From assembly GCA_036362985.1 (NCBI GenBank), contig JAYGXS010000001.1, forward strand, positions 76,404,590-76,468,589: 64,000 nt of DNA, written 5' to 3'. Under the pieces are notes generated by a model that searched no databases, was not told the origin of the DNA, and saw only the letters and a program-made list of their open reading frames with translations. Positions within the stretch are counted from its first letter, which is position 1. Every line of letters starts with the position of its first letter. Of this stretch, positions 1 to 11,280 are shown piece by piece. The DNA is from Ligula intestinalis (Eukaryota; Platyhelminthes; Cestoda; Diphyllobothriidea; Diphyllobothriidae). The position numbers and the translations under genes are program-made.

Positions 1-902
1 TTGGACGTTGAGTCACTATTTACCAACGTGCCCCTGGATGAAACAATTGATATCATTTGTGCATATGCTTCTGAAACTCGCCTGCCCCCTGACATATTAC
101 GAGAGTCAAAGAATTTTCAGTTCCTATTTAATGGCCAACTGTATAGACAAGTTGACGGAGTGGCAATGGGTAGTCCTTTAGGTCCTACCTTTGCAGATAT
201 ATTTATGGGTCACCTCGAAGAAAAAGTAACTTCCACATTGAAAAGTACAACACTCTATAGAAGATATGTGGATGACATCTTTGCAATTGTTAAAAACATA
301 AAGGAAGCTAAGAAACTACTGTTAACAATGAACAGTTTACATCCAAAAATGAAATTTACGATGGAAGTGGAACGTGGAAACCAGTTTTCTTTCTTAGACG
401 TTCACATGACTAGGCAGAAAGATGGCTCTATAACGCGTAGAGTTTTCCATAAGAATACATGGAGAGGGCAGTATTTGCATTATCTAAGTTTTGTCCCCTT
501 ACAATGGAAACGTTACTTAGTTTGCACCCTCTTCCAGAGGACAAGCAAAATCTGCTCAATGGATACACTGGATGCAGAAATTGCAAGCCTAAAGGAAACT
601 CTTCTCAAACGTGGTTATTCAGCTCACTTTATTGAAAAGAATAGCAAACCCTTACGGCAAAAGGTTATAGAACAATCAGTTCCGAAAAAGCCTGTTTTCA
701 TTTCCTTGCCATTTAAGGGAGACAACACCTTAAACACCATCATGAGACGTTTACGCAATACCATTGAAAGGATCTATTTTGCAGCTGAGCTTGAATTTTG
801 CAACTCGGTGAAGACCCTTCCTATTCCAACTGCAAAGGATGCCTTGCTGTTGTACGCCACTTTTAATGTTGTTTACCAATTTACATGCAGTAACATAGGG
901 GA
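1..902 (+). mobile_element. PLE-A reverse transcriptase fragment (5' end outside window)
   Basis: This is an open reading frame from the window edge to about base 900, part of the reverse transcriptase of a Penelope-like retroelement. Visible motifs are DVESLFTNVPLDETI at residues 2-16, QVDGVAMGSPLGPTFADIF at residues 50-68, the catalytic YVDD at residues 89-92 and FSFLDV near residue 130. These are standard landmarks of PLE reverse transcriptases, which prime on DNA ends and carry a C-terminal GIY-YIG nuclease. The frame reaches FTC, where the GIY-YIG domain should begin, then suffers a short deletion and runs into a PLE-B fragment. The reported frame ends at 942 in foreign sequence. The catalytic core is intact but the element is not functional as a unit. 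Confidence 0.9.
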
Positions 903-939
903 GAGAGGTGTAAAAGGATCAAGGGGATCAGATTCTAGG
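903..939 (+). repeat. Left arm of 37-bp inverted repeat around PLE-B fragment
   Basis: The sequence starting GAGAGGTGTAAAAGGATC is the reverse complement of 1651-1689, by direct comparison. It sits exactly at the point where PLE-B homology begins. Confidence 0.85.
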
Positions 940-1650
940 TGATCCAGCAAGCGAACTTCTACAGCTTTGTCTGAACGCTGCAATCGCGCGTACATATCCA
1001 GCAGCAAAGTTAAGATTATTGTTCTCAAGCACTCCACTTCTTCGCCTTGAAGGCAAGGATAGACTGCCGTTCCAGACCACATCAATGTGTATCTACAACT
1101 TTGCATACTCCTGTGGGGCAAGTTACATTGGTCGAACGATTAGACGTCTATCCAAGCGCATGCGAGAGCATCACCCTGCGTGGTTAAACAGAGGCGACAC
1201 TAAGTCGATATCAAGCGCAATTCTTCCTCACTTGGTAGACAGCGGTCATCGGGTAGACGTCAACCAAGCATTTAGAGTCGTCTATAAAGTTCCGGCTAAA
1301 CACTCTAAGTTCCTGCGTCAGCGGATACTTGCGACGGCAGAAGCAGTCGCCATTCGCCTCACAAGCCCAATTTTATGTGTGCAGAAAGCATGTGTAGCGG
1401 CCCTAAGGCTCCCGTGGCCAAAATCCCTTTCAACATCTTCCCTCACGCCTCTTACTACGTCGCGAAACAATGATGAGACAGCGGCATCAAGCATCCAAAG
1501 GCCACCGACACAGTCTCAAGACGTTGACACCTTGCGTCCTCACACAACCCAACAAAACCCGAGACGAGGACCACTGGATGACATTAACTAATTGTCTGAC
1601 TCCTTCCCCTTCCCCTCTCCCCCCACCCCCATTTCTCTGTCCCCAATTAA

Positions 1651-1689
1651 GACTAGAATCTGATCCCCTTGATCCTTTTACACCTCTCT
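1651..1689 (-). repeat. Right arm of 37-bp inverted repeat in PLE-B 3' UTR
   Basis: The sequence ACTAGAATCTGATCCCCTTG and what follows mirrors 903-939. It lies about 60 bases after the stop of the GIY-YIG frame, so it is probably the original copy and the left arm is derived from it. Confidence 0.85.
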
Positions 1690-1768
1690 CCCCCTCTCTC
1701 CCCCTTGTTACTACTGATTGGTTTGCCTAAAACTTTCGTTAACTCTACGCTCCCTTATATTACTGTAT

Positions 1769-1806
1769 TGCCTGATGATGAATTAATCGAAAACGTTCGT
1801 TCGCTT
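1769..1806 (+). ncRNA. Candidate degenerate hammerhead ribozyme downstream of PLE-B fragment
   Basis: A CTGATGA core (1772-1778) is followed after ten bases by GAAA and then by ACG/CGT, which can close a very short helix III before a C at the expected cleavage site. Helices I and II are poor. PLE terminal repeats are known to carry hammerhead motifs with very short helix III, so the position supports the call. Activity is doubtful. Confidence 0.35.
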
Positions 1807-1829
1807 AACTTGACTTCCTTAATGCTTAC

Positions 1830-2430
1830 ATGGGTATCATCGCTGAATTTACATGCACTTGCGGATGCAAGTACATAGGACGAACACAATGGCAATTGGC
1901 AGCCAGAGCAAAAGAGCACTTGCCGAGTTGGTTATTAAGACAGGAGAATAGGACTCCCCATTCTTCTTTCACTGAACACCTATTGGATACGGGTCATTCT
2001 GTTGACCCTAAAACATCCTTCCGAGTACTTGTTCTGGCACGAACAACTCGTATCTTACGCTACCTGGAGGCAGCATACATAAGGCGGTTTAAACCTGACC
2101 TATGTAAACAACTGGAGCATGTGGTGAACCTAACCCTGCCGTGGTAGCACCGGCCCCTTGTTTACCCACCCCCTTCCCACATTTTTGCCTTAGATGTTTT
2201 TGCCTTAGACAGTTTACTGCGTTTTTTGCTGCCCACAATGTTTGAATTCCTACTTTATTGATTGCCTCTTGGCTAACTCAAGTGACCTTGATGTTTTGGA
2301 TCGATTTTTCTGTATGAATTCAATTCTGTAATTTATCGTTCTTTATTCTGTTTATGCAGCGAGCGGAAGCGGCTGATGAGCGCTTGCGAAATTTATGGTG
2401 CCATTAAATTTTGCTACATACGCTGTCTTC
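1830..2430 (+). mobile_element. PLE-A 3' fragment: GIY-YIG domain, 3' UTR and terminal hammerhead
   Basis: An open frame at 1830-2147 encodes a GIY-YIG endonuclease (EFTCTCGCKYIGRTQWQLAA, then AKEHLPSWL and a tail ending NLTLPW). The 3' UTR and end are recognisable because the same sequence, more decayed, lies on the minus strand at 54489-55069. The copy starts at the same residue (EF.C.CGC) as that second copy. It overlaps the end of the reverse transcriptase piece at 1-902 in a few residues but differs from it just upstream, so it is probably a separate insertion and not the other half of the first element. Confidence 0.8.
2368..2415 (+). ncRNA. Candidate hammerhead ribozyme at PLE-A 3' end
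   Basis: This is the best hammerhead fold in the window. The core CTGATGA is at 2373-2379 and GAAA follows an eight-base helix II (GC/GC stem). Helix III pairs ATTTATGG with CCATTAAAT, with one bulged T. Helix I pairs AGCGG (2368-2372) with TTGCT (2411-2415), including two G-U pairs. Cleavage would fall after T2410. PLEs are known to carry hammerheads in their terminal repeats. The pairing was drawn by hand. Confidence 0.55.
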
Positions 2431-5400
2431 AAGTTTGCGTATTTATTACAAAGAAGTTTGAAAAGCAGGACTCCATATATATTTCACGAAATTTTATCTT
2501 CCTAGCTATCCCAGGACAATCTGGGTTAGACCGCTTTAAAAGTAAAACGGAAAGAAATAAAGATGCTGTTTTCAAGAAAATATTTTCGCCTATGCAGCGT
2601 TCGATATACTAGTGAACCATAGCGTACACCCCTCAGTCTTTCGAACATAATCTGACATTAACTACACTTAACGTCCTTATGACGTGCAAGGGTCAAAGAA
2701 AGTCACCAGCTGTCAAGGTTCATATGTTACTAAATCAGATGCGATGCTTACCTCCGTGCCACGTTGTCTACACCAATGTTGTATTTTTCGGTAACTTCTT
2801 CTAAAAATGGGCGGCTTCTGAGTACTTGATCATTTTCGATGCTAAACTTACTCAGGGGAAAGCAGTGAATCAGTTCACTGTTTAGTCAAGTCATTCTTGC
2901 TTACTTTTCCTCGATTCGCTTTTCCTTTACGTTTATACTGGAATACTTCATCTCTGGCGTAGATATAAAAGTCACATAAAATCTACTGAACAGCTGCAGT
3001 AAACTGAAGAACCACCAGGAAGAATCAGAGCTTTCTAAAATGAATGTTATTGTTGGTGACAATTTCCTGAAACCATTGAATAGCGGCCTGTGAAAGCAGA
3101 TTTAAATTAAATTTTGCACGATTTCTCCTGATTCTCGATGCATTCAAAGGCTTTAAATCGAATATGCCCAGTCCATGCTAGTTCCTAACCTGCGTTTTTT
3201 AATATAAAAAATACAGTCCAGAACTTTCGAAATATGTAAAAAATGGTTTGATTAAATTCTAGCTAATTAAAACTCAGAACAATTTGCCCATGGCAGACTG
3301 CTCATGTCGCCCAATCATAGCTATTTTGATGGTCTAATGAACAGTCTAACCTATATTTATAAATTTCAAATGTTTTTTTAACAAAAAATATCTCCAGCAC
3401 ACTAAGGCAAGCCAACATTAAATTCGGTCTCCCGAAGCTAATTTCAACGTCCGAAGTAGATTTTCCCGTCTACATATGAAGTTAAACAATCTGGTCATGC
3501 AAACAGAGGTCCGGCGTTTTTATTTGCCCGAGGTATATGAAGTGAAAGAAGTCGAGCTGGCTGTGCGAAATGAGATAATGCATTTGGCGCCAACATCAGT
3601 TGGCAGGCTCTGTGCGGACGCCAGTGTACAACGTAACCACTCCCGAGATGCGACTTTGTTCAACGTCGCCCAGAAGTGGCGCCGAAGACGTTTTCACATT
3701 GTCTTTCTTGCGTGGCAGACTAAAATATCCAAATTGGCCGCTCGTCAGCACGCATACGCGGACCCACCCTTCAGTAGGCTTTTCAGGACTTGACGGTAGC
3801 ATAAAGTAGCCCTAAACGGAACAAACACGCGACAGTTTTGAGCAGGAACGCAGGGGACTGCGGCCAAACCTCCTGCTGTCAAGACTCGACTGAAAAAACC
3901 GGTTTCCTTACTTCCTTCTTCTTCTGCCTCTCTGGATAAACATTTAACCGCCCCTTCTTTTATTGCAATGGAGGATATTGTTTTGAGTCAGTGCAATTAC
4001 AGTTTGCGCAATTATTAACTTCCGTGCACGAAATCAAAGGAGGCAGATGGTAGCTGCGTTGGACTCTTTTAAGGACGCATCCACAACTATGGTGTTCTTT
4101 GAGAAAACCGAGACATTTCCTTTGATCCTTCATTGATCTTCCCTACAAAAGGCGGGGAGCACATTTGTGCAGTTTTTAATACTGAGAATTCTGCGTCCTA
4201 CCATGAGATGAGAACGCTTGTTGTTTTGGCAAAAATTTAAATGTTGCTTTGTTGAGTAGGAATTTATAGCGGATCAAATTGTCAGAGAATCTGCATGCTC
4301 CGATGACAAAACCGAGTGAAAATAAGCAAAGGCAGACGTCGATGAAATGGCTCAAAAAAGAAAATTTATGCGCACGCGTGCTAGCGGGAGCTAGTTCAAA
4401 AGTACAACACAACCGCTATTCAATGTTAACCGAAATATTGGGTTTCATGCCAGTAACAGGAGCGTAAAGTCGACACTAAGGACGAAAATCACAACCTTCC
4501 TCCCGGTTTCAAATAGAAATGAATCATTTCCTCAGGTGGTAAAGAATTAAATAAGAGTGCTTGTAAATGGCAACAAGCCCAAAGGTCTATTTGGCGATGT
4601 ATAATGAGAACAGGATGTTTTTTTAACTTGAGTGGGGTTAGGGTTCAGATAATGTTGAAGTTAGGACATGTGGAGAGGAACTCTCATAAACCTTTTACAG
4701 CAAAGCCAAATGTAGTACGGGGATATCTATAAACGTGTCCAAGCCCGTCGTCTAACTTACGTCATGGCTTTGAGTCTCATAATAGTGAAGGGTGCCTTAG
4801 AGATCATACTGGAAACGACATACAGCAGTATGCTCCTCGCTTCCAAGACGGACTTGGTAATGTACACAACCAGCTGCCTTTAAAAGTACTACATTTGACT
4901 AGTGGCAACGTAAATCGTCTCAGCTTCCTTTCATTCAAAGTAAAATGCTGAGTCCGTGTGAGGAAGGGCAGCTCAAAATTGCTTAATCCTTTTTCTTCCG
5001 TGCAATACAGGCATGCCGAAGATTATCGCCGACCGGAAAGGAGATTAGACTCATTGGCTTCTGTGAGGTATAGCATGCTCACATACGGGACCACTCGGTC
5101 ACACAAAGACGCAGCACAGTCCATCCAAGGCATGTCGTCAACTGTTTGAAGTCCAGTACAACAGCAGTTCATTCAGGTAGTATATTTATAATAACTAATA
5201 GTTACCATTGTCGGTCCTCTAAGTAGGTACTTGCCACAAATGGAATAAATTTGTCACATGTACCGTGAGTTGGAAAACACTTAGCCACTGTTTTAACCCA
5301 CTGCAGAGAATGCACTCTCTTTTAATTTCTGGTCAAATTTTTTTTAGGGGGAATGCATACCTTGTTATCTGTTAGACTTCGTCTATTTCAGTAATTACTT

Positions 5401-7390
5401 TGAAGGATAGTGCATTAAGTGTATTAGGTGAAATGCCAAGAAGCCGCCAAGCTGGCCTACAAAAAACCTGTTGTGCATTTATATGTAATAAATATACGAG
5501 GATTGGTAGCCTTGTTCTTTCGGCCGGTTGTTTGCATTAAAAGAAAGTTATTTGTCTAATTAACTACGTGAAGAAAGTGCACATAGAGTAAATAAGGTTG
5601 ATGATGATGATCTTCAATAATCTTCGTTATCATTTCTTTGTATACTACCCCTATTCACAGTGGATCAATTCGAATACCAGTGGTAAAATGTTCCCCGATT
5701 TCAAAAAAATCGTCAGTTTTCGGGTGACACATCTTCCAGTGGTCAGCGGTTGGCTAGGAGTCTCGAAAGCAACTGCGGGCGGTGGAACAGAAGTTTTACT
5801 CGCGCGACATTTTGAATGATTACTTGGACTCTTCCTCACAAACAGCTAAATGTAATTATGTGGACATGCAGGTGGCGTACAGTGCTGGCCTCATCCGTCG
5901 TGATGAGGTCGGTGGTTTAAAAATGAAGATGTTCGAGAGGACGATAAGAAAGACGCAAGTGGTGAGATCTAGCCGCAACCACCTGATCAACCAAAAACAC
6001 AGTTGCACAAGGGCGCTATATTGGCGTGTTGCGATGCACTGTGGTGAACCAGTGTATGGCGTTGTTGAAGTACGATATCTTCGACGAAAGCTCAGAGAAA
6101 ATGACTACCTGCAAAACTTCACAAATCTGAGATGAGAGATTGTAACGCACCCTTTTCAAATTCTGTGATGGCTCCTGCACATTAAAAATGACTCGGGAGC
6201 AGACAGCCTTTCTCACATCAGTTTGATTTGGAATTAAACATAGACTAGAGACGAATATCGGGCACCAACTGATGGAACCGAAAGACCCACTGCCAAGGTC
6301 GACGACGTCCGGAATCCGTCAGGGGATCTGATGTAATTACGACCAAAGTAACTACAGCGAAGAAACTGGGAAATAACTCCGGTCGCGGATGACCGAGTAT
6401 TCAACAACGGTGAGGAGAGGGACTGACGCCTGTTGTAAAGTCACAATTCATTCGACCGGATGCAACCTCAAATACTGTCATTGGGGCCCAACTTATCGCA
6501 AAAGATGACAACCGTTAGCGTTGCGCGCTGCTTGCTCCATGATCTCTGGCCCAGTGTCGATTAATAGAGGCAAATATCTCCAATCTCCATATTATGTGCG
6601 AAGGATATTTCTAGCAAAGTAATGATCACATGGAGAGGCTGCGGTCGAAAGTTACTGCCCGTGGCAGTCAAAAATGCACAATAGTTTTCCTGTGAAGAAT
6701 AAACCTGGGTAATGACATTACGGTGACTGTCAACTCGTGTGTGTAGGGGCGAACTATAGTTGAACCACATGCGACTATCTGCCATACATGAAGGTGCAAG
6801 TACTTACGATAGGTGCATTGTGATATGACTGAATATCACAGCCCTTATTAATCAATTGTCCTAATAAGATGCTGTGTCGGATGCGGGAGTAAGGGAGAAT
6901 CAGAACCAGAAGCGCGAAGAAAATCCTAATGCCAACGATTGTATCTCCAGACATAGCATTCTCAATTGAACGGGCAGACTTACCTGATTCACAAATGGTG
7001 ATTATAAATCACCGACCAATAGACCATCCCATATAATACTTGAAATCGTTTTATTTTGTTAGCGAAGAACTTTGTGAGTTTGGCTCAAGCTTTGTGAGTT
7101 TGGCTCAAATAATATTCCTCAACTAGAAAACTCCACAACATTCAGTCATTCCATTATGCCGCCACGATGCCTAAGGAAAATTTCTTCTGCAATAAGGCGA
7201 TGATAGAGCCAGTTGGCACATGAACGGTCGTACGAGGTCGTCACAATGTATTCGGAAACTGAGTCTTTCCCCACAACTGCAGTTATGTATGGCAATTAAG
7301 TAAGGTCATCCGTGAGCTTCATACGAGAGGAATCATCAAAGCTTTTGCCAATAAACAAAAATTGTATTTAGAGACTAAACGTCGAAAGGT
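2431..7390. other. AT-rich stretch without a recognisable gene
   Basis: Only short scattered open frames occur, none with recognisable protein motifs. Two GC-richer patches (about 3480-3900 and 6240-6560) may be old mobile-element remnants; overlapping frames there (such as 3476-3793) look incidental. A perfect 20-base tandem copy, CTTTGTGAGTTTGGCTCAA, sits at about 7071-7108. Confidence 0.5.
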
Positions 7391-7399
7391 GAAAGCGCA

Positions 7400-8040
7400 T
7401 CATTATCGGTGTCCCCAACCGCCATAACAGCAATGGCAGCACTATCTGACGACGCAGTGGTGTTCAGAACATTGTGGCGCACCACAGGGACAGGACTAAG
7501 TTGCTGACGGCACTGTCTGCGCGCAATGGTGACAGTTCTAGGTTTGGTCATGAGTGGGGAATTTTATGACAAAACCGGACGGAGGCGGGTGGAGCTGGAG
7601 TCGGCTTCATCTTACCCTCCCCCCCCCCTGCCCCCTCCCTTCCGCTGAGCATACTTCTGCTCTGGTGCAATCGACGCCGTCCCTCGCGTCCTTTTCTCTT
7701 TCTGATCAGACAAGGGAAGTCCGGACAAAATCCCCTTCCTCATATTTGCCCCCCCCCTTGGCTGTTTGCGCCTGCGCGATTGTATGGCGCAGGCACGTGT
7801 GCATATGCGCACGCTGCGATGACTGCGTGCTGTGGCGTATAGACGGCTAAGGCTAAGAGCAGCTGAAATGCTATTGGCCGACATGGGTTACTTCCTTGTG
7901 GCTCCGGCCATTGTTAGGACAGCCAGCGACACATTGTTATTCTTCCTGCGGGCTCGGGGTCTCCCGTCCTTGGTGCATTTCAAGCCAGTAGTCACTGTTC
8001 GTCAAATACTATCAGAAAGGAAGTCGTGAACACCGGCCGA
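7400..8040. other. GC-rich block, probable unclassified repeat
   Basis: Composition shifts sharply from the AT-rich surroundings. It contains C-runs (7616-7640 and around 7750), a small hairpin (CCTGCGC...GCGCAGG near 7770-7795) and open frames in several phases on both strands, which is typical of composition and not of coding. I do not recognise a family. It may be a high-copy interspersed element, or less likely a promoter-type GC island about 3 kb upstream of the LARGE-like gene. Confidence 0.35.
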
Positions 8041-10836
8041 GGGTAAGAAAGCGTGCGTCTGTTTTTTTAGAGACTTTCTAGCAAGAGCTATTTACTGAAT
8101 GAAAGCTGAATGGCAATTGTAAGCCGAGCTTAAATGTCTTTGCTTCGGAACTATATGTTTTATCTCTTTCTTTCAGCCTACTTAAACAAATTCATATTCC
8201 ATTTGCACTAACATCTTAATTACACCTATCCTCTGCGCTGACCTCAAGCATAAAGATAGAACTCAACTGTGAGCAGTTGCTATCTAATGTACGAAGGTTT
8301 TAGCGAAAACCAGTTGGGGGGATAGACTCTGGAAAAAAAGTTATTTGGAAGAAAGCTGATATGTCCCTCTTCTTATATTTTCAACTATATGTCAGTCTTT
8401 TATACACTATTAGGTCCTTATAGAAACAAATACTGCCACTCCTAGATTTACCAGGGTCTTCACTAAGAAACAGTTGACAGTGCTATAATTACACTTCAAA
8501 AATACCAATCTTGTGCATTTGCTATCCGAAGGCTCAGATATGTAAGCAACATTTGAAATTTTTCTTTCCATATGTTTGCTACCAGAATTTCAAAAGCTTG
8601 ATTAAATTCAAACGAAAAAGCCACTTGCATAGCTTAATTAATCTAAAATCCATCTATAACTATTAACCGTGTAAGTGTTTCCCTTAATGTTCAACGGTCA
8701 TTGAAAATAGTCACTGCAGACATATTTTCCCATCAGATAAAAAAGTCTCGATACTGACGTCCATTTTTTCCTTTCTGTCTATTGATGCTAATATACCATT
8801 TTTAAAAACTGTTCTTAAGTCAGTTTTAAAAATTTGATAGAGCTACTAATACATAAAAAGGACATTTAGAAAAATTAAATTTGCCAATTAAGCTGACCTG
8901 TCCATAAAGGCCTGTGGCTTTTAAAAACAGCGCAAGATAGCTACATATAAAAAGGCAGGGAAATTCAAAACGATTTTTGTCAGGTTCTGGGAACTAGAAG
9001 GATTGATAAAATATGGAAGGTTAGCATCACTTTATAAAACTTATTTTGTACCATAAATCGTAAATATTACTTGCCCAGGATCTCAGCTAACTGATGCGAA
9101 ACATAGCGCGATTGATTCAGATTTAGATCAGACTAGAAGGTTAGATGACAGACTTTTGTTGGCCCCTAGTTGACTGAGACATGGGTCATACTGGCAACAG
9201 CCATTAAACATGGGTGATATCGGTCTTTCGGCTTCCGACATTTTTTACCTTCCAGACGTCTACCAAAAAGGATGCTATCAACAATCTGGGACAAGCGTTT
9301 AACGTGCAACTTCATGCCTCATGACTGATGTGGTAATGGACTTAGGCAAAACAACATCTTGTATCTCCGTCTTGTCACCATGAGTACAAAAAATCCTTCA
9401 GCTGCAAAATTTTTAATGTAAACTATGGCATTACTACGTCAGAAAACATGGTACTAATCAAATTTTCTGGCGAAGAAATTTCTTGCATTACCTATGGTCT
9501 AGGACTAAACGACGGACTACACATATTTCTGATAACTCGAGAGGCTTAGCCGAAAGAAATAGGAATGATGGAATGAATACTGCCGGCGTGATTGTTGCCC
9601 TAAGCCAGTGACAGTCCAGCCGCAGTTTGCACGTTTGGCGTGTCATGTGAGCTTTTTAACCTTCGCGCAACGCTTTTTACGCTCTACTCTATGGGTTCTA
9701 CGTTATGCCTGTCGAAATTGAATGTGTCTCGATCTGTGCTGATAGCAAAATGGGGATTTTCATTTCCACTTGACGCACAGCTGAGTACTTGCGGTCTAAG
9801 TAGGCAATTGTCAGGATGCTAACGGTAAACAATGCAGAAAGTTAACTACCAAAAAGTGGGACAGTTAAGTGGTCATTTGTGACATATCTGCTCTAATCAG
9901 TCCGTAATATCATGAATTTCAACTGCCAGGGATGGAGCTTAGATTTCGAGAAGAGCTGTCTCATCAAGCAATTCCTTTACCTCTTAAATATCGTCCATGC
10001 GATTGACTCATAATAACAAGGAGGTCAACAATATCCGTTCCAGTGCTTGGACGACTAATTTGCATATAAGGGTATTCAGTCCTCTGATTGCAAACCGTCT
10101 TTATCAAAACTGCGAAAGAGCCTGCCTCTGCCTACTTCGTAGGTTTTTTCCACGAAAGATAACGATCTCAGAGAAGATCAATAAGGCGGTTACCTCACGT
10201 TTTATTGCCACATCAGCCTTTATTCACGAAATCACATTATGACGATATTGGCATAATTAGTTCAACTGAACTGAAGTGGACGTAGCTGCTTAGAAGCCAC
10301 CCATCGATATACACCATTGTCTCAGCTTCCCATTCGTATCGAATTTTTCCTTAAAAAATAAATATTTCGTATGTTGGGCTGGAAATGTATCCCCAAATAC
10401 AAAATAATATTTCAGTGTTTATACGTTTTGCGTGCTTTTGGCTTCTGTAAGCGTGGAACATAAAATACAAGTCAACTTGGCTTAAGAATACAGAGAAGCG
10501 ATCAAAATGTCGTTGTATCGAAGGACCGTTTTAATAGATCGATACGGTTTGCTACAGGAACTACGCGTTAATACACTTATTTAAACTTACGATGATTCAA
10601 AAAATCTAGTTTCTCTCTTTGACTTGCATTTGCAATCTGCCAAAATAAACCTCATTGCAGGATCAATATCAAAACGCCTCCTATCTTTCTCTTAAGAAAG
10701 TGATACTGAAGGCGACAAATAAAGTGCGCTATTTACTACTTGAGTAAAATGTAATGTGGACATCAATTTCATTCTTTGTTGAAGGGTCAACAACAATGAA
10801 GAATAGCCTGGCTGCTCATCAGTGATCATCGGACTA
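8041..10836. other. AT-rich region upstream of the LARGE-like gene
   Basis: No coding region, RNA gene or repeat is recognised here. The promoter, any 5' untranslated exon and any trans-splice acceptor of the gene starting at 10837 would lie here, but I could not pick one with confidence. Confidence 0.4.
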
Positions 10837-11280
10837 ATGAGGGTGTGTCAGATTGTGAGGATCGTTCTTCGACCCATTTTTCCAAGAAACTTCTCTTTCT
10901 TCGCTGTTTCCTCATCTTCTGCAAAACCTTCGTTAAAACGCGATCATTCGTACCTTCGTCGATGCACACCAAGCCCGAATAGCGCAGGTTTCCGCCTGCG
11001 ACTCGGAACAGGTGGTCCTCTTCAGTTGCCGAGTCCGAAACCGTCATGGAAACCGGTCCAACAACTGGAACAACGTCTCCATCTTGCGATGCTCGTTACT
11101 GGCACCTGCTTACTCCTATGTTTAGTATCCATGGCACTATGGCTAAATACTGGCTTTATGTTGATGAACAGTGGGAATTGTGGTAAAGATCTCTCCGTTG
11201 GAGTGGTGAGAAATCCCCTGAAACTACCTTCCTTCAAATGGAACGTTCTATCTAAGATCGATGATCAACAAGACGTGGGG
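10837..11280 (+). CDS. LARGE1: LARGE-like exon 1: cytosolic tail and membrane anchor
   Basis: The first ATG after an in-frame TAG at 10804 opens this exon (148 codons). Basic and proline-rich sequence comes first, then a hydrophobic helix (LAMLVTGTCLLLCLVSMALW, residues 84-103), giving a type II Golgi anchor. The donor is GGG|GTATGA at 11281; GAC|GTGGGG at 11275 is an alternative in the same phase. There is no sequence similarity to vertebrate LARGE here, so the assignment rests on the anchor, phase and order. The tail before the anchor is much longer than the short one in human LARGE1. Confidence 0.7.

Larger units (their letters stand above)
903..1689 (+). mobile_element. PLE-B 3' fragment with GIY-YIG domain, inserted between PLE-A pieces
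   Basis: From 938 the reading frame (GDPASELLQLCLNAAIAR...) matches the PLE-B copy at 19675-21115. It continues through LLRLEGKDRLPF into a GIY-YIG endonuclease (CGASYIGRTIRRLSKRMREH) and stays open to 1591. The reverse transcriptase half is missing. About 37 bases at 903-939 recur in reverse complement at 1651-1689, which lies in the 3' untranslated part of the same fragment. The truncated 5' end therefore carries an inverted copy of its own 3' sequence. Known Penelope elements can carry short inverted extensions at one end, so this fits the family. Confidence 0.82.

Noticed and set aside
7071..7108. 20-base tandem duplication
   Set aside because: A single small duplication, listed within the region entry but not informative alone.
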